A stretch of 64,000 bases of DNA from Mycolicibacterium iranicum. GTDB taxonomy: Bacteria > Actinomycetota > Actinomycetes > Mycobacteriales > Mycobacteriaceae. Positions 8,538 to 17,949 of the stretch are shown here, in pieces. The stretch spans positions 1-64,000 of the forward strand of contig NZ_LQPC01000037.1 of the NCBI RefSeq assembly GCF_002101705.1, written 5' to 3'. The notes beneath the pieces are model-generated. The model saw only the letters and a program-made list of their open reading frames with translations. It did no database searches and had not been told where the DNA came from. Each line of letters begins with the position of its first letter. The stretch's first letter is position 1. The translations under genes and the position numbers were made by a program.

Positions 8538-8551
8538 GTGATCCAGATCAC
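8538..8551. promoter_or_regulatory. CRP-like palindrome in the mce leader
   Basis: GTGATCCAGATCAC is a perfect 14-bp palindrome of the GTGA-n6-TCAC type bound by CRP/Cmr family cAMP receptors. It starts about 10 bp after the predicted transcription start and 120 bp before yrbEA, where binding would more likely hinder than activate. Confidence 0.4.
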
Positions 8552-8670
8552 GGAAGGTGCTCCATCCAATCCGAACCGGGACTCCTGCCGCTTCCCGACG
8601 CCTTCACGCTCCATCGGAAAGGTCCACACTTTGCTGACAAGCATCGTCAGGCGCTTGAAGGTCGCGTGAG

Positions 8671-9507
8671 GTGAACGACGACGCGCGACGCGGTACGGCC
8701 GAGTTAGCCTCGGTTGAGCGGTGGTCGACGGGTATTTCGCTTCCGAATGGGTTGTCGGGTGCGATGCAGGCGGTGGGTGGGTTTTTCTCGATGTCGTTGG
8801 ATGCGGTGTTGTATGTGTTCCGGCGGCCGTTTCAGTGGCGGGAGTTTTTGGAGCAGTGCTGGTTTGTGGCGAAGGTGTCGATGGCGCCGACGCTGTTGGT
8901 GGCGATTCCGTTCACGGTGTTGGTGTCGTTCACGTTGAACATTCTGCTGCGTGAGCTGGGTGCGGCTGATCTGTCGGGTGCGGGTGCGGCCTTTGGTGCG
9001 GTGACTCAGGTGGGTCCGTTGGTGACGGTGCTCATCGTGGCCGGTGCCGGCGCGACGGCGATGTGTGCTGATCTGGGGTCGCGCACCATCCGCGAGGAGA
9101 TCGACGCGATGGAGGTGTTGGGCATCAACCCGGTGGAGCGGCTGGTGACACCGCGGATGCTGGCCGCCGGGCTGGTGGCGTTGTTGCTCAACAGCCTGGT
9201 GGTGATCATCGGAATCCTGGGTGGCTATTTTTTCTCGGTCTTCGTCCAGGACGTGAATCCGGGTGCGTTCGCCGCGGGGATCACGCTGTTGACCGGGGTG
9301 CCCGAGGTCATCATCTCGTGTGTCAAGGCCGCATTGTTCGGGCTGATCGCCGGTTTGGTGGCCTGTTATCGCGGTTTGACGATCACCGGCGGCGGCGCCA
9401 AAGCCGTGGGCAATGCGGTCAACGAGACGGTGGTGTATGCGTTCATGGCGTTGTTCGTCATCAACGTGGTCGTGACCGCTATCGGTATCCGGATGACGAC
9501 GGGATAG
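8671..9507 (+). CDS. yrbEA: YrbEA, MlaE-type permease of an Mce lipid ABC importer
   Basis: 278 residues, integral membrane protein with about five to six hydrophobic helices. The MlaE signature region (SRTIREEIDAMEVLGINPV, about residues 145-163) contains the conserved EEIDAMEVLGI coupling motif for the MceG/Mkl ATPase, which is not in this window. It pairs with YrbEB to form the permease core beneath the Mce tube. GTG 8671 follows GTGAG. First gene of an eight-gene operon. Its coding strand favours G over C at third positions, unlike the mce genes that follow. Confidence 0.92.
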   Translation: MNDDARRGTAELASVERWSTGISLPNGLSGAMQAVGGFFSMSLDAVLYVFRRPFQWREFLEQCWFVAKVSMAPTLLVAIPFTVLVSFTLNILLRELGAADLSGAGAAFGAVTQVGPLVTVLIVAGAGATAMCADLGSRTIREEIDAMEVLGINPVERLVTPRMLAAGLVALLLNSLVVIIGILGGYFFSVFVQDVNPGAFAAGITLLTGVPEVIISCVKAALFGLIAGLVACYRGLTITGGGAKAVGNAVNETVVYAFMALFVINVVVTAIGIRMTTG

Positions 9508-9514
9508 CGGGGTC

Positions 9515-10372
9515 ATGGGTACTTCTACGGTGATCCGGTCGCGGTTCCCGCGGCTGGTCGACTACCTGGGCCGGCCGGTGTCGTTGCTGGGTCGCCTGGG
9601 TGATCATGTGCTGTTCTACGGGCGGGCACTGGGCGGGGTTCCGCATGCCGCGCTGCATTTCCGTAAGGAGATCATCCGGCTGATCGCCGAGATCTCCATG
9701 GGTGCGGGCACGTTGGCGATGATCGGCGGCACCGTGGTGATCGTCGGGTTTTTGACCCTGGCCGCCGGTGGCACGCTGGCCATCCAGGGCTACAGCTCGC
9801 TGGGCAACATCGGTATCGAGGCGTTGACCGGGTTTTTGGCCGCGTTCATCAACGTGCGTATCGCTGCGCCGGTGGTGGCCGGGATCGGGTTGGCCGCCAC
9901 GTTCGGGGCCGGGGTGACCGCGCAGCTGGGGGCGATGCGGATCAACGAGGAGATCGACGCGCTGGAATCGATGGGGATCCGGCCGGTCGAATACCTCGTC
10001 TCCACGCGCATCGTGGCGGGCATGGTGGCGATCACGCCGCTGTATTCGATCGCGGTGATCCTGTCGTTTCTGGCCTCACAGTTCACCACCGTGGTGCTGT
10101 TCGGCCAGTCCGGCGGACTGTATGACCATTACTTCGACACCTTCCTCAACCCGATCGACCTGTTGTGGTCGTTCCTGCAGGCCGTGCTGATGGCGATCGC
10201 GATCCTGTTGGTACACACCTACTTCGGCTACTTCGCCTCCGGCGGCCCCTCCGGAGTGGGCGCAGCAGTGGGCAACGCGGTACGCACCTCCCTGGTCGTC
10301 GTCGTATCAGTGACACTGCTGGTGTCACTATCGATCTACGGCTCCAACGGCAACTTCAACCTCTCAGGCTAG
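9515..10372 (+). CDS. yrbEB: YrbEB, second MlaE-type permease subunit
   Basis: 285 residues with the MlaE fold. The EEIDALESMGIRPVEYLV segment near residues 145-165 is the cytosolic coupling helix, and the remaining sequence is mostly transmembrane. Family knowledge places it as the heterodimer partner of YrbEA in the inner membrane. The ATG at 9515 lies 7 bp after the yrbEA stop. G-rich third positions continue to about 10,240 and then change to C-rich within this gene. Confidence 0.92.
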   Translation: MGTSTVIRSRFPRLVDYLGRPVSLLGRLGDHVLFYGRALGGVPHAALHFRKEIIRLIAEISMGAGTLAMIGGTVVIVGFLTLAAGGTLAIQGYSSLGNIGIEALTGFLAAFINVRIAAPVVAGIGLAATFGAGVTAQLGAMRINEEIDALESMGIRPVEYLVSTRIVAGMVAITPLYSIAVILSFLASQFTTVVLFGQSGGLYDHYFDTFLNPIDLLWSFLQAVLMAIAILLVHTYFGYFASGGPSGVGAAVGNAVRTSLVVVVSVTLLVSLSIYGSNGNFNLSG

Positions 10373-10381
10373 GAGGACACG

Positions 10382-11575
10382 TTGAGCAGCAATCGCGTCC
10401 GGGTCCTAGCTGGGCTTTCTCTGATCACGGTGGTATTCCTTGCAGCTGGGCTGTCGGTGACGCTGTTTCGCGGAGACCTCACCAGGACCGCCGCAGTCAC
10501 CGTCCTGTCCCAACGCGCAGGTCTCGTGATGAATCCCGACGCCAAGGTCAAAATGCAGGGCATTACCGTCGGGAAAGTCGGATCGATCGAACTTCTGCCG
10601 GACGGACGTTCGGCGCTGCATCTCGAGTTGAACCCCGACCAGATGGCAATGATCCCGGCCAACGTCGGCGTCGACATCACCTCGTCGACGGTCTTCGGCG
10701 CGAAATTTGTGGATTTGATCCCACCATCACAGCCGGCGTCGTCGGCACTGTCTGCCGGTCAGGTGCTCGAAGGCGATCACGTCACCGTGGAGATCAACAC
10801 CGTTTTCGAACGATTGACCACTCTTCTCGACACCATCGATCCCGTCAAGCTCAACGAAACACTTGGTCAACTGTCCCGCGCGTTGGATGGCAGAGGACAA
10901 AAGATCAACCAGATGCTTGCCGACCTTGATGCCTTTCTCACCCGCTTCGGGCCCAGCGTTCCCAACCTGCGCCGGGATCTCGAGACGCTCCCGGCCGTGG
11001 TTTCTGCATACGCCGACGCCGCACCTGATTTCCTTGAGGTGTTAGAGCGTTCGACTCGGATCAGCGAGACGCTGGTCGCTCAGCAGTCAAATCTCGACGC
11101 ACTCTTGGTCAGCACCATCGGCTTCGGCGAGATCGGAAATGCGGTTCTAGCCGAAAATCGTGGCCCACTGGACGATCTGCTGGAAATCCTCGCCCCGACA
11201 ACCGACCTGCTCTACGAGTACCGCCAGAATGTCGACTGCACCTTGAAGGGATTGGTTCCGTTCACTCAGGGAGTTCCCCTACCAGAACCGGGAATCATGG
11301 TGTCGATCGGATTCACCTGGGGCATTGAACGTTACCGCTATCCCGGTGACCTTCCCAAGGTAGCCGCCAGCGGAGGCTCTAACTGCGACAAGGTCGGTAT
11401 GCCCGAATTGGAACCGCAGCAGATCTCACCGTTCTTGGTCACCGACATCGGTGGGAACCGTTGGCGATACGGCAACGACGGCATTGTGTTGAACTCAGAT
11501 GGACTCAAACAACTGCTGTTCGGGCCTATCGACGGACCGCCGCGCAACTCCTCCCAGATCGGAATGCCGGGTTGA
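10382..11575 (+). CDS. mceA: MceA, MCE-domain subunit of the lipid importer
   Basis: 397 residues. An N-terminal signal-anchor (residues 9-27) is followed by the MCE/MlaD beta domain (about 37-115, with VKMQGITVGKVGSIE), then a long amphipathic helical region (135-260) and a Cys-containing C-terminal domain. Mce proteins assemble as a hetero-hexameric tube through the periplasm. The TTG at 10382 is chosen because AGGAGG lies six bases upstream and the anchor then begins correctly. The MceA identity is from position, immediately after yrbEB. Confidence 0.88.
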   Translation: MSSNRVRVLAGLSLITVVFLAAGLSVTLFRGDLTRTAAVTVLSQRAGLVMNPDAKVKMQGITVGKVGSIELLPDGRSALHLELNPDQMAMIPANVGVDITSSTVFGAKFVDLIPPSQPASSALSAGQVLEGDHVTVEINTVFERLTTLLDTIDPVKLNETLGQLSRALDGRGQKINQMLADLDAFLTRFGPSVPNLRRDLETLPAVVSAYADAAPDFLEVLERSTRISETLVAQQSNLDALLVSTIGFGEIGNAVLAENRGPLDDLLEILAPTTDLLYEYRQNVDCTLKGLVPFTQGVPLPEPGIMVSIGFTWGIERYRYPGDLPKVAASGGSNCDKVGMPELEPQQISPFLVTDIGGNRWRYGNDGIVLNSDGLKQLLFGPIDGPPRNSSQIGMPG

Positions 11576-11577
11576 TC

Positions 11578-12597
11578 ATGCGCAGGCCTGCCTTCAAGTT
11601 TTTAACCTTCGCCTCCGTGATGAGCCTACTCACTGCGTTCTTGGTGTTGATGTTCGCCGATTACCGTGGCGGAGAAACCAACTCCTACTCGGCCGTGTTC
11701 GACGACGTGGCGCGCCTCAGTCCGGGCGACTCGGTCCGCGTCGCCGGTGTCCGGGTCGGCACCGTCGCAGACATCACGTTGCGCCAAGACAAAACTGTCC
11801 TGGTGTCGTTCGACGCGGACCGGAAGGTCGTATTGACCGATGGCACGAGGGCTGAAGTCCGCTACCTCAATCTCGTCGGCGATCGCTACCTCGAATTGGT
11901 CGATTCACCAGGCTCGACACAGCGCCTGCCGGTCGGCACCCAAATACCTGCCGACCGCACGGCGCCCGCCCTCGACCTCGACCTGCTCCTGGGGGGACTG
12001 CGACCGCTCACCCAGGGACTCGACGCCGAAGATGTCAACGTACTCACTTCGTCTCTGCTGCAGGCACTTCAGGGACAGGGTGGTGTGATGGAGTCGCTGC
12101 TGTCCAGAACCTCGACGTTCACCTCGACACTTGCCGATCACAGCGACGTGATTCAGCAGGTCATCGAAAATCTTCGCGCCCTTACTGCTGTTCTGGCCAA
12201 AGACGGTCGCCAGTTCTCCGAAACGATCGAGCGTCTCGACGCTCTCGTCGCCGGCCTTGCCACCGACCGTGATCCGATCGGCGCCTCGATCGAATCGCTG
12301 GAGAAGGGCACGGCGTCGCTGACGGACTTGCTCACCAACGGAAGGCCACCGCTCGCTGACACGGTCGACCAACTGAGTCGCATCTCGGTGCCTCTCGACG
12401 CCGACAAAGACAAGATCGACATCGCGCTGCAAAAGGCGCCGGGCAACTTCAAGAAGCTGGTCAGACTCGGCGCCTACGGCAGCTGGATCAATTACTACTT
12501 ATGTGGGATCACCCTGCGAGTAAGCGATCTGCAAGGGCAGACCGCAGTGTTCCCGTGGGTCAAGAACCAAGGCGCCGGAAGGTGTGCAGATTCCTGA
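11578..12597 (+). CDS. mceB: MceB, MCE-domain subunit
   Basis: 339 residues. Signal-anchor at residues 7-25, MCE domain at about 38-115 (SPGDSVRVAGVRVGTVADIT), helical segment to about 280, and a C-terminal region with two Cys residues. ATG 11578 begins two bases after the mceA stop; an upstream in-frame extension runs through mceA and is rejected. The overlap of its stop with the mceC start implies translational coupling. Confidence 0.9.
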   Translation: MRRPAFKFLTFASVMSLLTAFLVLMFADYRGGETNSYSAVFDDVARLSPGDSVRVAGVRVGTVADITLRQDKTVLVSFDADRKVVLTDGTRAEVRYLNLVGDRYLELVDSPGSTQRLPVGTQIPADRTAPALDLDLLLGGLRPLTQGLDAEDVNVLTSSLLQALQGQGGVMESLLSRTSTFTSTLADHSDVIQQVIENLRALTAVLAKDGRQFSETIERLDALVAGLATDRDPIGASIESLEKGTASLTDLLTNGRPPLADTVDQLSRISVPLDADKDKIDIALQKAPGNFKKLVRLGAYGSWINYYLCGITLRVSDLQGQTAVFPWVKNQGAGRCADS

Positions 12598-13700
12598 TGC
12601 TCAAATACAAAGGAAGACAGCTGATCCGAGCCGGTGTCATCGGCGTCGTGGTCGTCGTTCTCGTCATTGTGGTCGGCCTGCAACCGGAAAGGCTGCTGTC
12701 CCTCGCCACCGACGTGCGCTATCAGGCCCTCTTTGCCGAGGCGGGTGGCTTGCAGGCCGGCAACGACGTCGTCGTCTCCGGCATGAAAGTCGGTCACGTC
12801 ACGAGCGTTGCCCTCGACCGGGACCGGGTCAGAGTTCACTTCACCGCTGATGCCACGGTGACTTTCGGTCGCGACTCCACCGCCCACATCCGCACGGGTT
12901 CTCTGCTCGGTGAGCGCACCCTGACAGTGGAATCGAACGGGCCGGGCGTGTTGGACCCATCGACAGAAATCCCGCTGACACGCACTTCATCGCCCTACTC
13001 CCTCAACGACGCAATCGGGGACCTGTCGACACAGATCGCCGGGACCAACACCGCCGACGTCAACCAGTCCCTGGACGTCCTTGCCCAAACACTTGACCAG
13101 ATCGCGCCGCAGCTGGGACCCACATTCGAGGGGTTGACACGCGTGTCGCGCATGCTCAACGCGCGCAACGACGACATCGGCCAGCTGCTGGCGAACTCGG
13201 CCGAGGTCACACGGGTGCTTTCGGACCGTAGTGCGCAGGTGAACTCCCTGATCCTCAACGCCAACGATTTGATGGCGGTGCTCGTGGATCGACGGGTGGC
13301 CATCGCCAACCTTCTGGCGAATACATCCGCAGTGTCACAACAAATCTCCGGACTAGTCGACGACAACGAAGCCGAGCTGGCGCCGATGCTGACCAAACTG
13401 AACTCGGTCAACGCCATGCTGCAGAAGAATCGCGACAACATTGCGGCAGCGCTGCCCGGACTCGAGAAGTTTCAGCGTACGCAGGGCGAAACGATCGCCT
13501 CCGGCGCGTATTACAACGCGTTCGTCGCCAACCTGATCCCCTCGCAGTTCCTCCAACCCTTCCTCGACTACGCCTTCGGGTTCCGAAGGGGAGTCAACGC
13601 CGGCCAGCCACCGGACAACGCCGGTCCCCGCGCAGAGCTTCCCTTCCCAGTCAACGGCATTCCACAACCAGGAGATCTCCCCGATGACGGCAACCCGTAG
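12597..13700 (+). CDS. mceC: MceC, MCE-domain subunit
   Basis: 367 residues. Very hydrophobic anchor (GVIGVVVVVLVIVVGL, about 13-28), MCE domain (about 40-115, AGNDVVVSGMKVGHVTSV), a long helical coiled region with regular hydrophobic spacing to about 285, and a Pro-rich tail. The ATG overlaps the mceB TGA (ATGA type), which settles the start. Part of the Mce tube, in the C position of the usual gene order. Confidence 0.9.
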   Translation: MLKYKGRQLIRAGVIGVVVVVLVIVVGLQPERLLSLATDVRYQALFAEAGGLQAGNDVVVSGMKVGHVTSVALDRDRVRVHFTADATVTFGRDSTAHIRTGSLLGERTLTVESNGPGVLDPSTEIPLTRTSSPYSLNDAIGDLSTQIAGTNTADVNQSLDVLAQTLDQIAPQLGPTFEGLTRVSRMLNARNDDIGQLLANSAEVTRVLSDRSAQVNSLILNANDLMAVLVDRRVAIANLLANTSAVSQQISGLVDDNEAELAPMLTKLNSVNAMLQKNRDNIAAALPGLEKFQRTQGETIASGAYYNAFVANLIPSQFLQPFLDYAFGFRRGVNAGQPPDNAGPRAELPFPVNGIPQPGDLPDDGNP

Positions 13701-15081
13701 ACGCTTGATGGCCGGTGTCGCAGCCATCTTCGTCGTGCTGATGGTTGCTTCCTCGGCCTTTCTGGTGCGGCAGACGTTCTTCGCACCTTCGACGATCTAT
13801 GCGTACTTTTCCTCCGCCACAGCTATTTATCCCGGCGATCAAGTTCGAGTCCTCGGGGTCGAGGTGGGCACGATCTCCTCGATCGAGTCGGAGGGAACGC
13901 AAGCCAAGATCGCTATGAGCATCGACCGAGGCGTGCCGATACCTGCAGATGCCCGGGCAATCATCGTTGCCCCCAATCTCGTTGCAGCTCGCTACGTTCA
14001 GCTGGCACCGGCCTACGACGCAGACGGCCCGACAATGCCCGACGGTGGTGTCATTCCCCAGGACCGCACGGCCATCCCGGTGGAATGGGACGAGGTCAAA
14101 GAACAACTGGCGCGGATCTCCGAAGACCTGGGCCCAACCTCGCCCGACGACCGCACCTCGGTCGCTCGCTTCATCGACAGCGCTGCAAATGCGATGGACG
14201 GCAACGGTGCCAAACTTCGCGAGACCCTCGCTCAGCTATCCGCGGCGGGCCGAATCTTTGCCGAGGGAAGCGGTGATCTCGTCGATATAGTCACCAATCT
14301 GCAGCGCTTCGTCTCGGCGTTGAAGAACAGCAACATTCAGATCGTTCAGTTCCAAAACCGCTTCGCGGCACTTTCCTCCGTCGTCAACGACAGCAGGAGC
14401 GACCTCGATACCGCCCTGACGACACTCTCCGGCGCCATCGATGACGCGAGAAGGTTCATTGCGGGGAGCCGCGCTCAGACCAGCGAACAGGTCGAACGCC
14501 TCGCCGATCTCACCAAAGTGCTTGTGGAACAGCGAAAGTCGGTTGAGAACATCCTGCACGCAGCGCCCACAGCGCTGGCCAACACCTACAACATGTACAA
14601 CCCGGACGCCGGTACCTTCGTCGGCTCTTTCGTCTTCCAGAACTTCTCGAATCCTGTCCAATTTCTCTGCTCTGGGATCGGTGCCGTGGAGAATGCCACG
14701 GCACCTGAGACCGCACGCTTGTGTGCCGAGTACCTCGGCCCGGCTTTGCGGCTGGCGAACTTCAACTATCTGCCAATCCCGTTCAACCCCCTACTCAGCG
14801 CGGTCGCACAACCCCAGAACCTGGTGTACTCGGATCCCCGCCTGGCGCCTGGAGGCGGAGGCACCGCGCCAGGGCCGCCTGACGTTCCCCCTGCTGTATC
14901 GGCGTACACGGGCAGCGGGGACGTGCCGCCCCCTCCGGGGTACGGTCCCCCACCCGGTCCTCCCCCTGCCCCGCCGGCGACTGTCGACACCCTCATACTG
15001 CCGCACTCTGAACCACAGGGCGCCGCCGAAGTGCCGCTCCCGCCCACCCCCTCGACAGCCCCGGTGGTGCCGACCCCATGA
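13684..15081 (+). CDS. mceD: MceD, MCE-domain subunit with a proline-rich tail
   Basis: 465 residues. Signal-anchor at about 9-28, MCE domain at about 38-115 (PGDQVRVLGVEVGTISSIE), helical region to about 300, then residues from about 385 dominated by Pro, Gly and Ala (for example PPPPGYGPPPGPPPAPP). Proline-rich tails are common in MceD and MceF and probably extend into or across the cell wall. It overlaps the mceC end by 17 bp and shares an ATGA with mceE. Confidence 0.9.
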   Translation: MTATRRRLMAGVAAIFVVLMVASSAFLVRQTFFAPSTIYAYFSSATAIYPGDQVRVLGVEVGTISSIESEGTQAKIAMSIDRGVPIPADARAIIVAPNLVAARYVQLAPAYDADGPTMPDGGVIPQDRTAIPVEWDEVKEQLARISEDLGPTSPDDRTSVARFIDSAANAMDGNGAKLRETLAQLSAAGRIFAEGSGDLVDIVTNLQRFVSALKNSNIQIVQFQNRFAALSSVVNDSRSDLDTALTTLSGAIDDARRFIAGSRAQTSEQVERLADLTKVLVEQRKSVENILHAAPTALANTYNMYNPDAGTFVGSFVFQNFSNPVQFLCSGIGAVENATAPETARLCAEYLGPALRLANFNYLPIPFNPLLSAVAQPQNLVYSDPRLAPGGGGTAPGPPDVPPAVSAYTGSGDVPPPPGYGPPPGPPPAPPATVDTLILPHSEPQGAAEVPLPPTPSTAPVVPTP

Positions 15082-16355
15082 GTTCTATGACTCTCTGTCG
15101 CGCTGCAGTCTGCGCGATTGTCGTCAGTGTCTCCGGCGGCTGCGCCTTTCAGGGGCTCAACTCGCTGCCCCTGCCCGGGACGGTAGGTCGAGACGCCGGC
15201 GCGGTGACCTACATCGTCGAGATCGCGAATGTCGGTACTCTGGAGCCCAATTCACCCGTTCTCATCTCGGACGTGACAGTCGGCAGTGTCGACAAGCTCG
15301 ACGTCGACAATTGGCACGCCACAGTGGAAGTGTCGGTCGAGCCCGACGTCGTGGTGCCTGAGAACGCCGTGGCCACCATCGGTCAGACCAGCCTGCTGGG
15401 ATCGATGCACTTGGCGCTGAACCCGCCCCTTGGCGAGCCGCCCCGCGGTCGCCTGGCCCCCAACGCGACCCTACCGCTGAACAAGTCGTCGACCTTTCCG
15501 TCGACTGAGCGCACCCTGTCCTCGCTGTCCACCATTGTCAACGGGGGCGGCCTCGGCCAACTCAGCGACATCATCGACGAATCGAGCGCTGCTCTGTCCG
15601 GACGCGAGGAACAGGTCCGCAATCTGCTCACTCGCTTGGACGAGATCGCCGGTGTGCTGGCAGACCAGCGTGAAGATGTCGTTGTCACCCTGGAAGAACT
15701 CAACGATCTCAGCGGCACTCTGTCCCAGAGTTCGGACGTCATCGACGCGGCGATTCGTAAGATCCCCGCTGCCCTCGACGTCCTGGTGCGCGAAAGGCCG
15801 CGGATCACTGCAGCTTTGGACCGGCTTCGCACCTTCAGCGACACCGCCACCGGAGTGATCAACGATACGCAGGATGACCTGATCCGGAATCTGCAGAATC
15901 TGGAACCGGTCCTGCATTCAGTTGCCGATCTCGGGCCGGACCTCGCCACGGTGCTCGCCTACCTGACGACATTCCCTTTCACCCAGAACGTCATCGACCG
16001 TGGAATGAAGGGCGACTTCATGAACTTGTTCGTCACGTTGGATCTGACGTACCCCCGCATCAAACGCACATTGGCACTCGGTACCAGATTCGCTGAACCT
16101 CATGCCCGGCTGGTGCCCGCTCCAGGCGACCCGTGGTTCGAGAACTACACCTACGATCCACTCGGCAGCACAGTAATCCCGCCGGCCCCGGCAACTTCGC
16201 CGACGCCCTCAACGCAACCCGACCCCGGTGCGGAACCTCCGCCGGGGCTCTCGGGCCCGATCCTGCCGATCGCGCCGCCGACTCAATGGCGGTCAGACAA
16301 TGGTGCAGCACCGCAGGGTCAGATCTTTGCGGGCCCCTACCCGGGCGCACGCTGA
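15078..16355 (+). CDS. mceE: MceE, MCE-domain lipoprotein
   Basis: 425 residues. The signal peptide ends in a lipobox (VSGGC, Cys22), the hallmark of the MceE position (LprK type), so the mature protein should be lipid-anchored rather than helix-anchored. MCE domain at about 45-120 (PVLISDVTVGSVDKL), then helical heptad-like sequence to about 310 and a Pro-rich tail. ATG 15078 overlaps the mceD TGA. Confidence 0.9.
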   Translation: MSSMTLCRAAVCAIVVSVSGGCAFQGLNSLPLPGTVGRDAGAVTYIVEIANVGTLEPNSPVLISDVTVGSVDKLDVDNWHATVEVSVEPDVVVPENAVATIGQTSLLGSMHLALNPPLGEPPRGRLAPNATLPLNKSSTFPSTERTLSSLSTIVNGGGLGQLSDIIDESSAALSGREEQVRNLLTRLDEIAGVLADQREDVVVTLEELNDLSGTLSQSSDVIDAAIRKIPAALDVLVRERPRITAALDRLRTFSDTATGVINDTQDDLIRNLQNLEPVLHSVADLGPDLATVLAYLTTFPFTQNVIDRGMKGDFMNLFVTLDLTYPRIKRTLALGTRFAEPHARLVPAPGDPWFENYTYDPLGSTVIPPAPATSPTPSTQPDPGAEPPPGLSGPILPIAPPTQWRSDNGAAPQGQIFAGPYPGAR

Positions 16356-17941
16356 TGCTAACCCGTCTGGTCCGAGTCCAGCTGGTCCTGTTCTCCATCG
16401 CGTCGGTCCTGGGCATAACCGCTATGGTTGTCGGCTATATTCAGGCGCCCACACTCTTGGGAATCGGCCGGTACACGGTGACGATGGAACTTCCCGAGGG
16501 CGGTGGCCTCTATCGCTTCAGCAATGTGACGGTGCGTGGCGTGCAAGTCGGCAAGGTGACCGAGCTGGAGCTGACCCCCGGGGGCCCGCGAGCGACGCTT
16601 AGTCTGCAGACCTCCCCCAGGGTCCCCGCCGACCTAACCGCCGAGATACGAAGCGTGTCAGCGGTGGGCGAACAGTACGTCGATCTCCGACCGCATACCG
16701 ACACAGGCCCGTACCTCGGCGAGGGATCGGTCATACGAGCCGTTGACGTCAATGTTCCGCAGAAGGTCGGGCCGATGCTCGACCAGATGAGTGCGCTGCT
16801 GGGCAGCATTCCCAAGGAGCGGATTGTCGACCTGCTCGACGAGACCTCCCAGGCTCTCGACGGAGCCGACTTCGACCTCGGGTCACTTGTCGACTCATCC
16901 TCCACGCTCAGTCAGGCGTTGAGGGCCAATGGCGAGGCGGCCAGCGCGCTGACCGACGAGAGTGTCCCGCTGCTCGATGCCCAACGGCAGACAACGGATT
17001 CCCTGCGTCAATGGGCGAGCAATCTCGCCGGAATCACCCGCCAGATCGACGAGAACGACGCCGCCGTGCAGGACATCCTGGAAGTCGGCCCCGGAGCCGC
17101 TGACGAGGCGGCGCGTCTGCTCAGTGATGTCAGACCCACGCTCCCGCTACTGCTGGCCAATCTGACCACCGTCGGTCAGATTGCCGTTACCTACCGGCCG
17201 GGCGTCGAGCAATTGCTGGTTCTTTTTCCTCCGTATATCGCCGCGCTGCAAGGCTTTGCACTTCCATGGAACAATCCGACCGGCTGGCCTCTCGGCGACT
17301 TCACCGCCACCAGCGGAGATCCGCCCGCCTGCACCGTCGGCTTCTTGCCGGCGTCGCAATGGCGTTCTCCGGCCGACCTGACCGACATCGACACGCCCGA
17401 CAACCTGTTCTGCAAGCTTCCTCAAGATTCGCCGATCGCCGTCCGCGGAGCCAGGAACACACCCTGTCTCGAAAACCCGGGGAAACGGGCGCCGACCGTC
17501 GAAATTTGCCGAAGCGACCAGGCTTATCAGCCACTTGCCCTACGTCAGCATGCCCTCGGGCCGAACCCGATCGACCCAAGCGCCATCGCGCAGGGAATCC
17601 CGCCGGACGACCGCATTCTGCCGGGAGACGGTCTCTACGGCCCCATCGAGGGCACACCGCCGCCGCCTGGCGCTGTGACATCTCCCCCGCCTGGCGCTTC
17701 GACCTCCACGCCTGGTCCGGTGCCGGCTCCTTCCTCGCCGGGGCCATCGATGCCGTCGGCGCAACCCGCAGCTCCAGCAACGAACGCGATACTGCAAGCC
17801 GCAGCGTCAGGCCCGGTGGCCTTTGCGCAATACGATCCGGCATCCGGGCGCTACGTGACACCCGATGGTCAAACTCATGAGCAATCCGACTTGGTGACTG
17901 CCGGGTCTCCGAAAACGTGGCGAGATCTGATGCCGAATTAG
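16355..17941 (+). CDS. mceF: MceF, MCE-domain subunit closing the mce operon
   Basis: 528 residues. Signal-anchor at about 9-30, MCE domain at about 40-115 (FSNVTVRGVQVGKVTELEL), helical tube segment to about 290, a Cys-bearing C-terminal domain, a Pro/Ser/Thr-rich linker from about 435, and a final motif (YDPASGRYVTPDGQ) that recurs in MceF proteins. The start ATG overlaps the mceE TGA. The operon ends here, 8 bp from a convergent gene. No Mce-associated (Mas) genes follow directly. Confidence 0.9.
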   Translation: MLTRLVRVQLVLFSIASVLGITAMVVGYIQAPTLLGIGRYTVTMELPEGGGLYRFSNVTVRGVQVGKVTELELTPGGPRATLSLQTSPRVPADLTAEIRSVSAVGEQYVDLRPHTDTGPYLGEGSVIRAVDVNVPQKVGPMLDQMSALLGSIPKERIVDLLDETSQALDGADFDLGSLVDSSSTLSQALRANGEAASALTDESVPLLDAQRQTTDSLRQWASNLAGITRQIDENDAAVQDILEVGPGAADEAARLLSDVRPTLPLLLANLTTVGQIAVTYRPGVEQLLVLFPPYIAALQGFALPWNNPTGWPLGDFTATSGDPPACTVGFLPASQWRSPADLTDIDTPDNLFCKLPQDSPIAVRGARNTPCLENPGKRAPTVEICRSDQAYQPLALRQHALGPNPIDPSAIAQGIPPDDRILPGDGLYGPIEGTPPPPGAVTSPPPGASTSTPGPVPAPSSPGPSMPSAQPAAPATNAILQAAASGPVAFAQYDPASGRYVTPDGQTHEQSDLVTAGSPKTWRDLMPN

Positions 17942-17949
17942 GTTGACGC

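Noticed and set aside
8704..9516. A 270-codon open frame antisense to yrbEA
   Set aside because: Product is His/Arg/Gln-rich with no family features; it exists because the sense strand avoids the codons that would read as stops in that frame. yrbEA is unmistakable.
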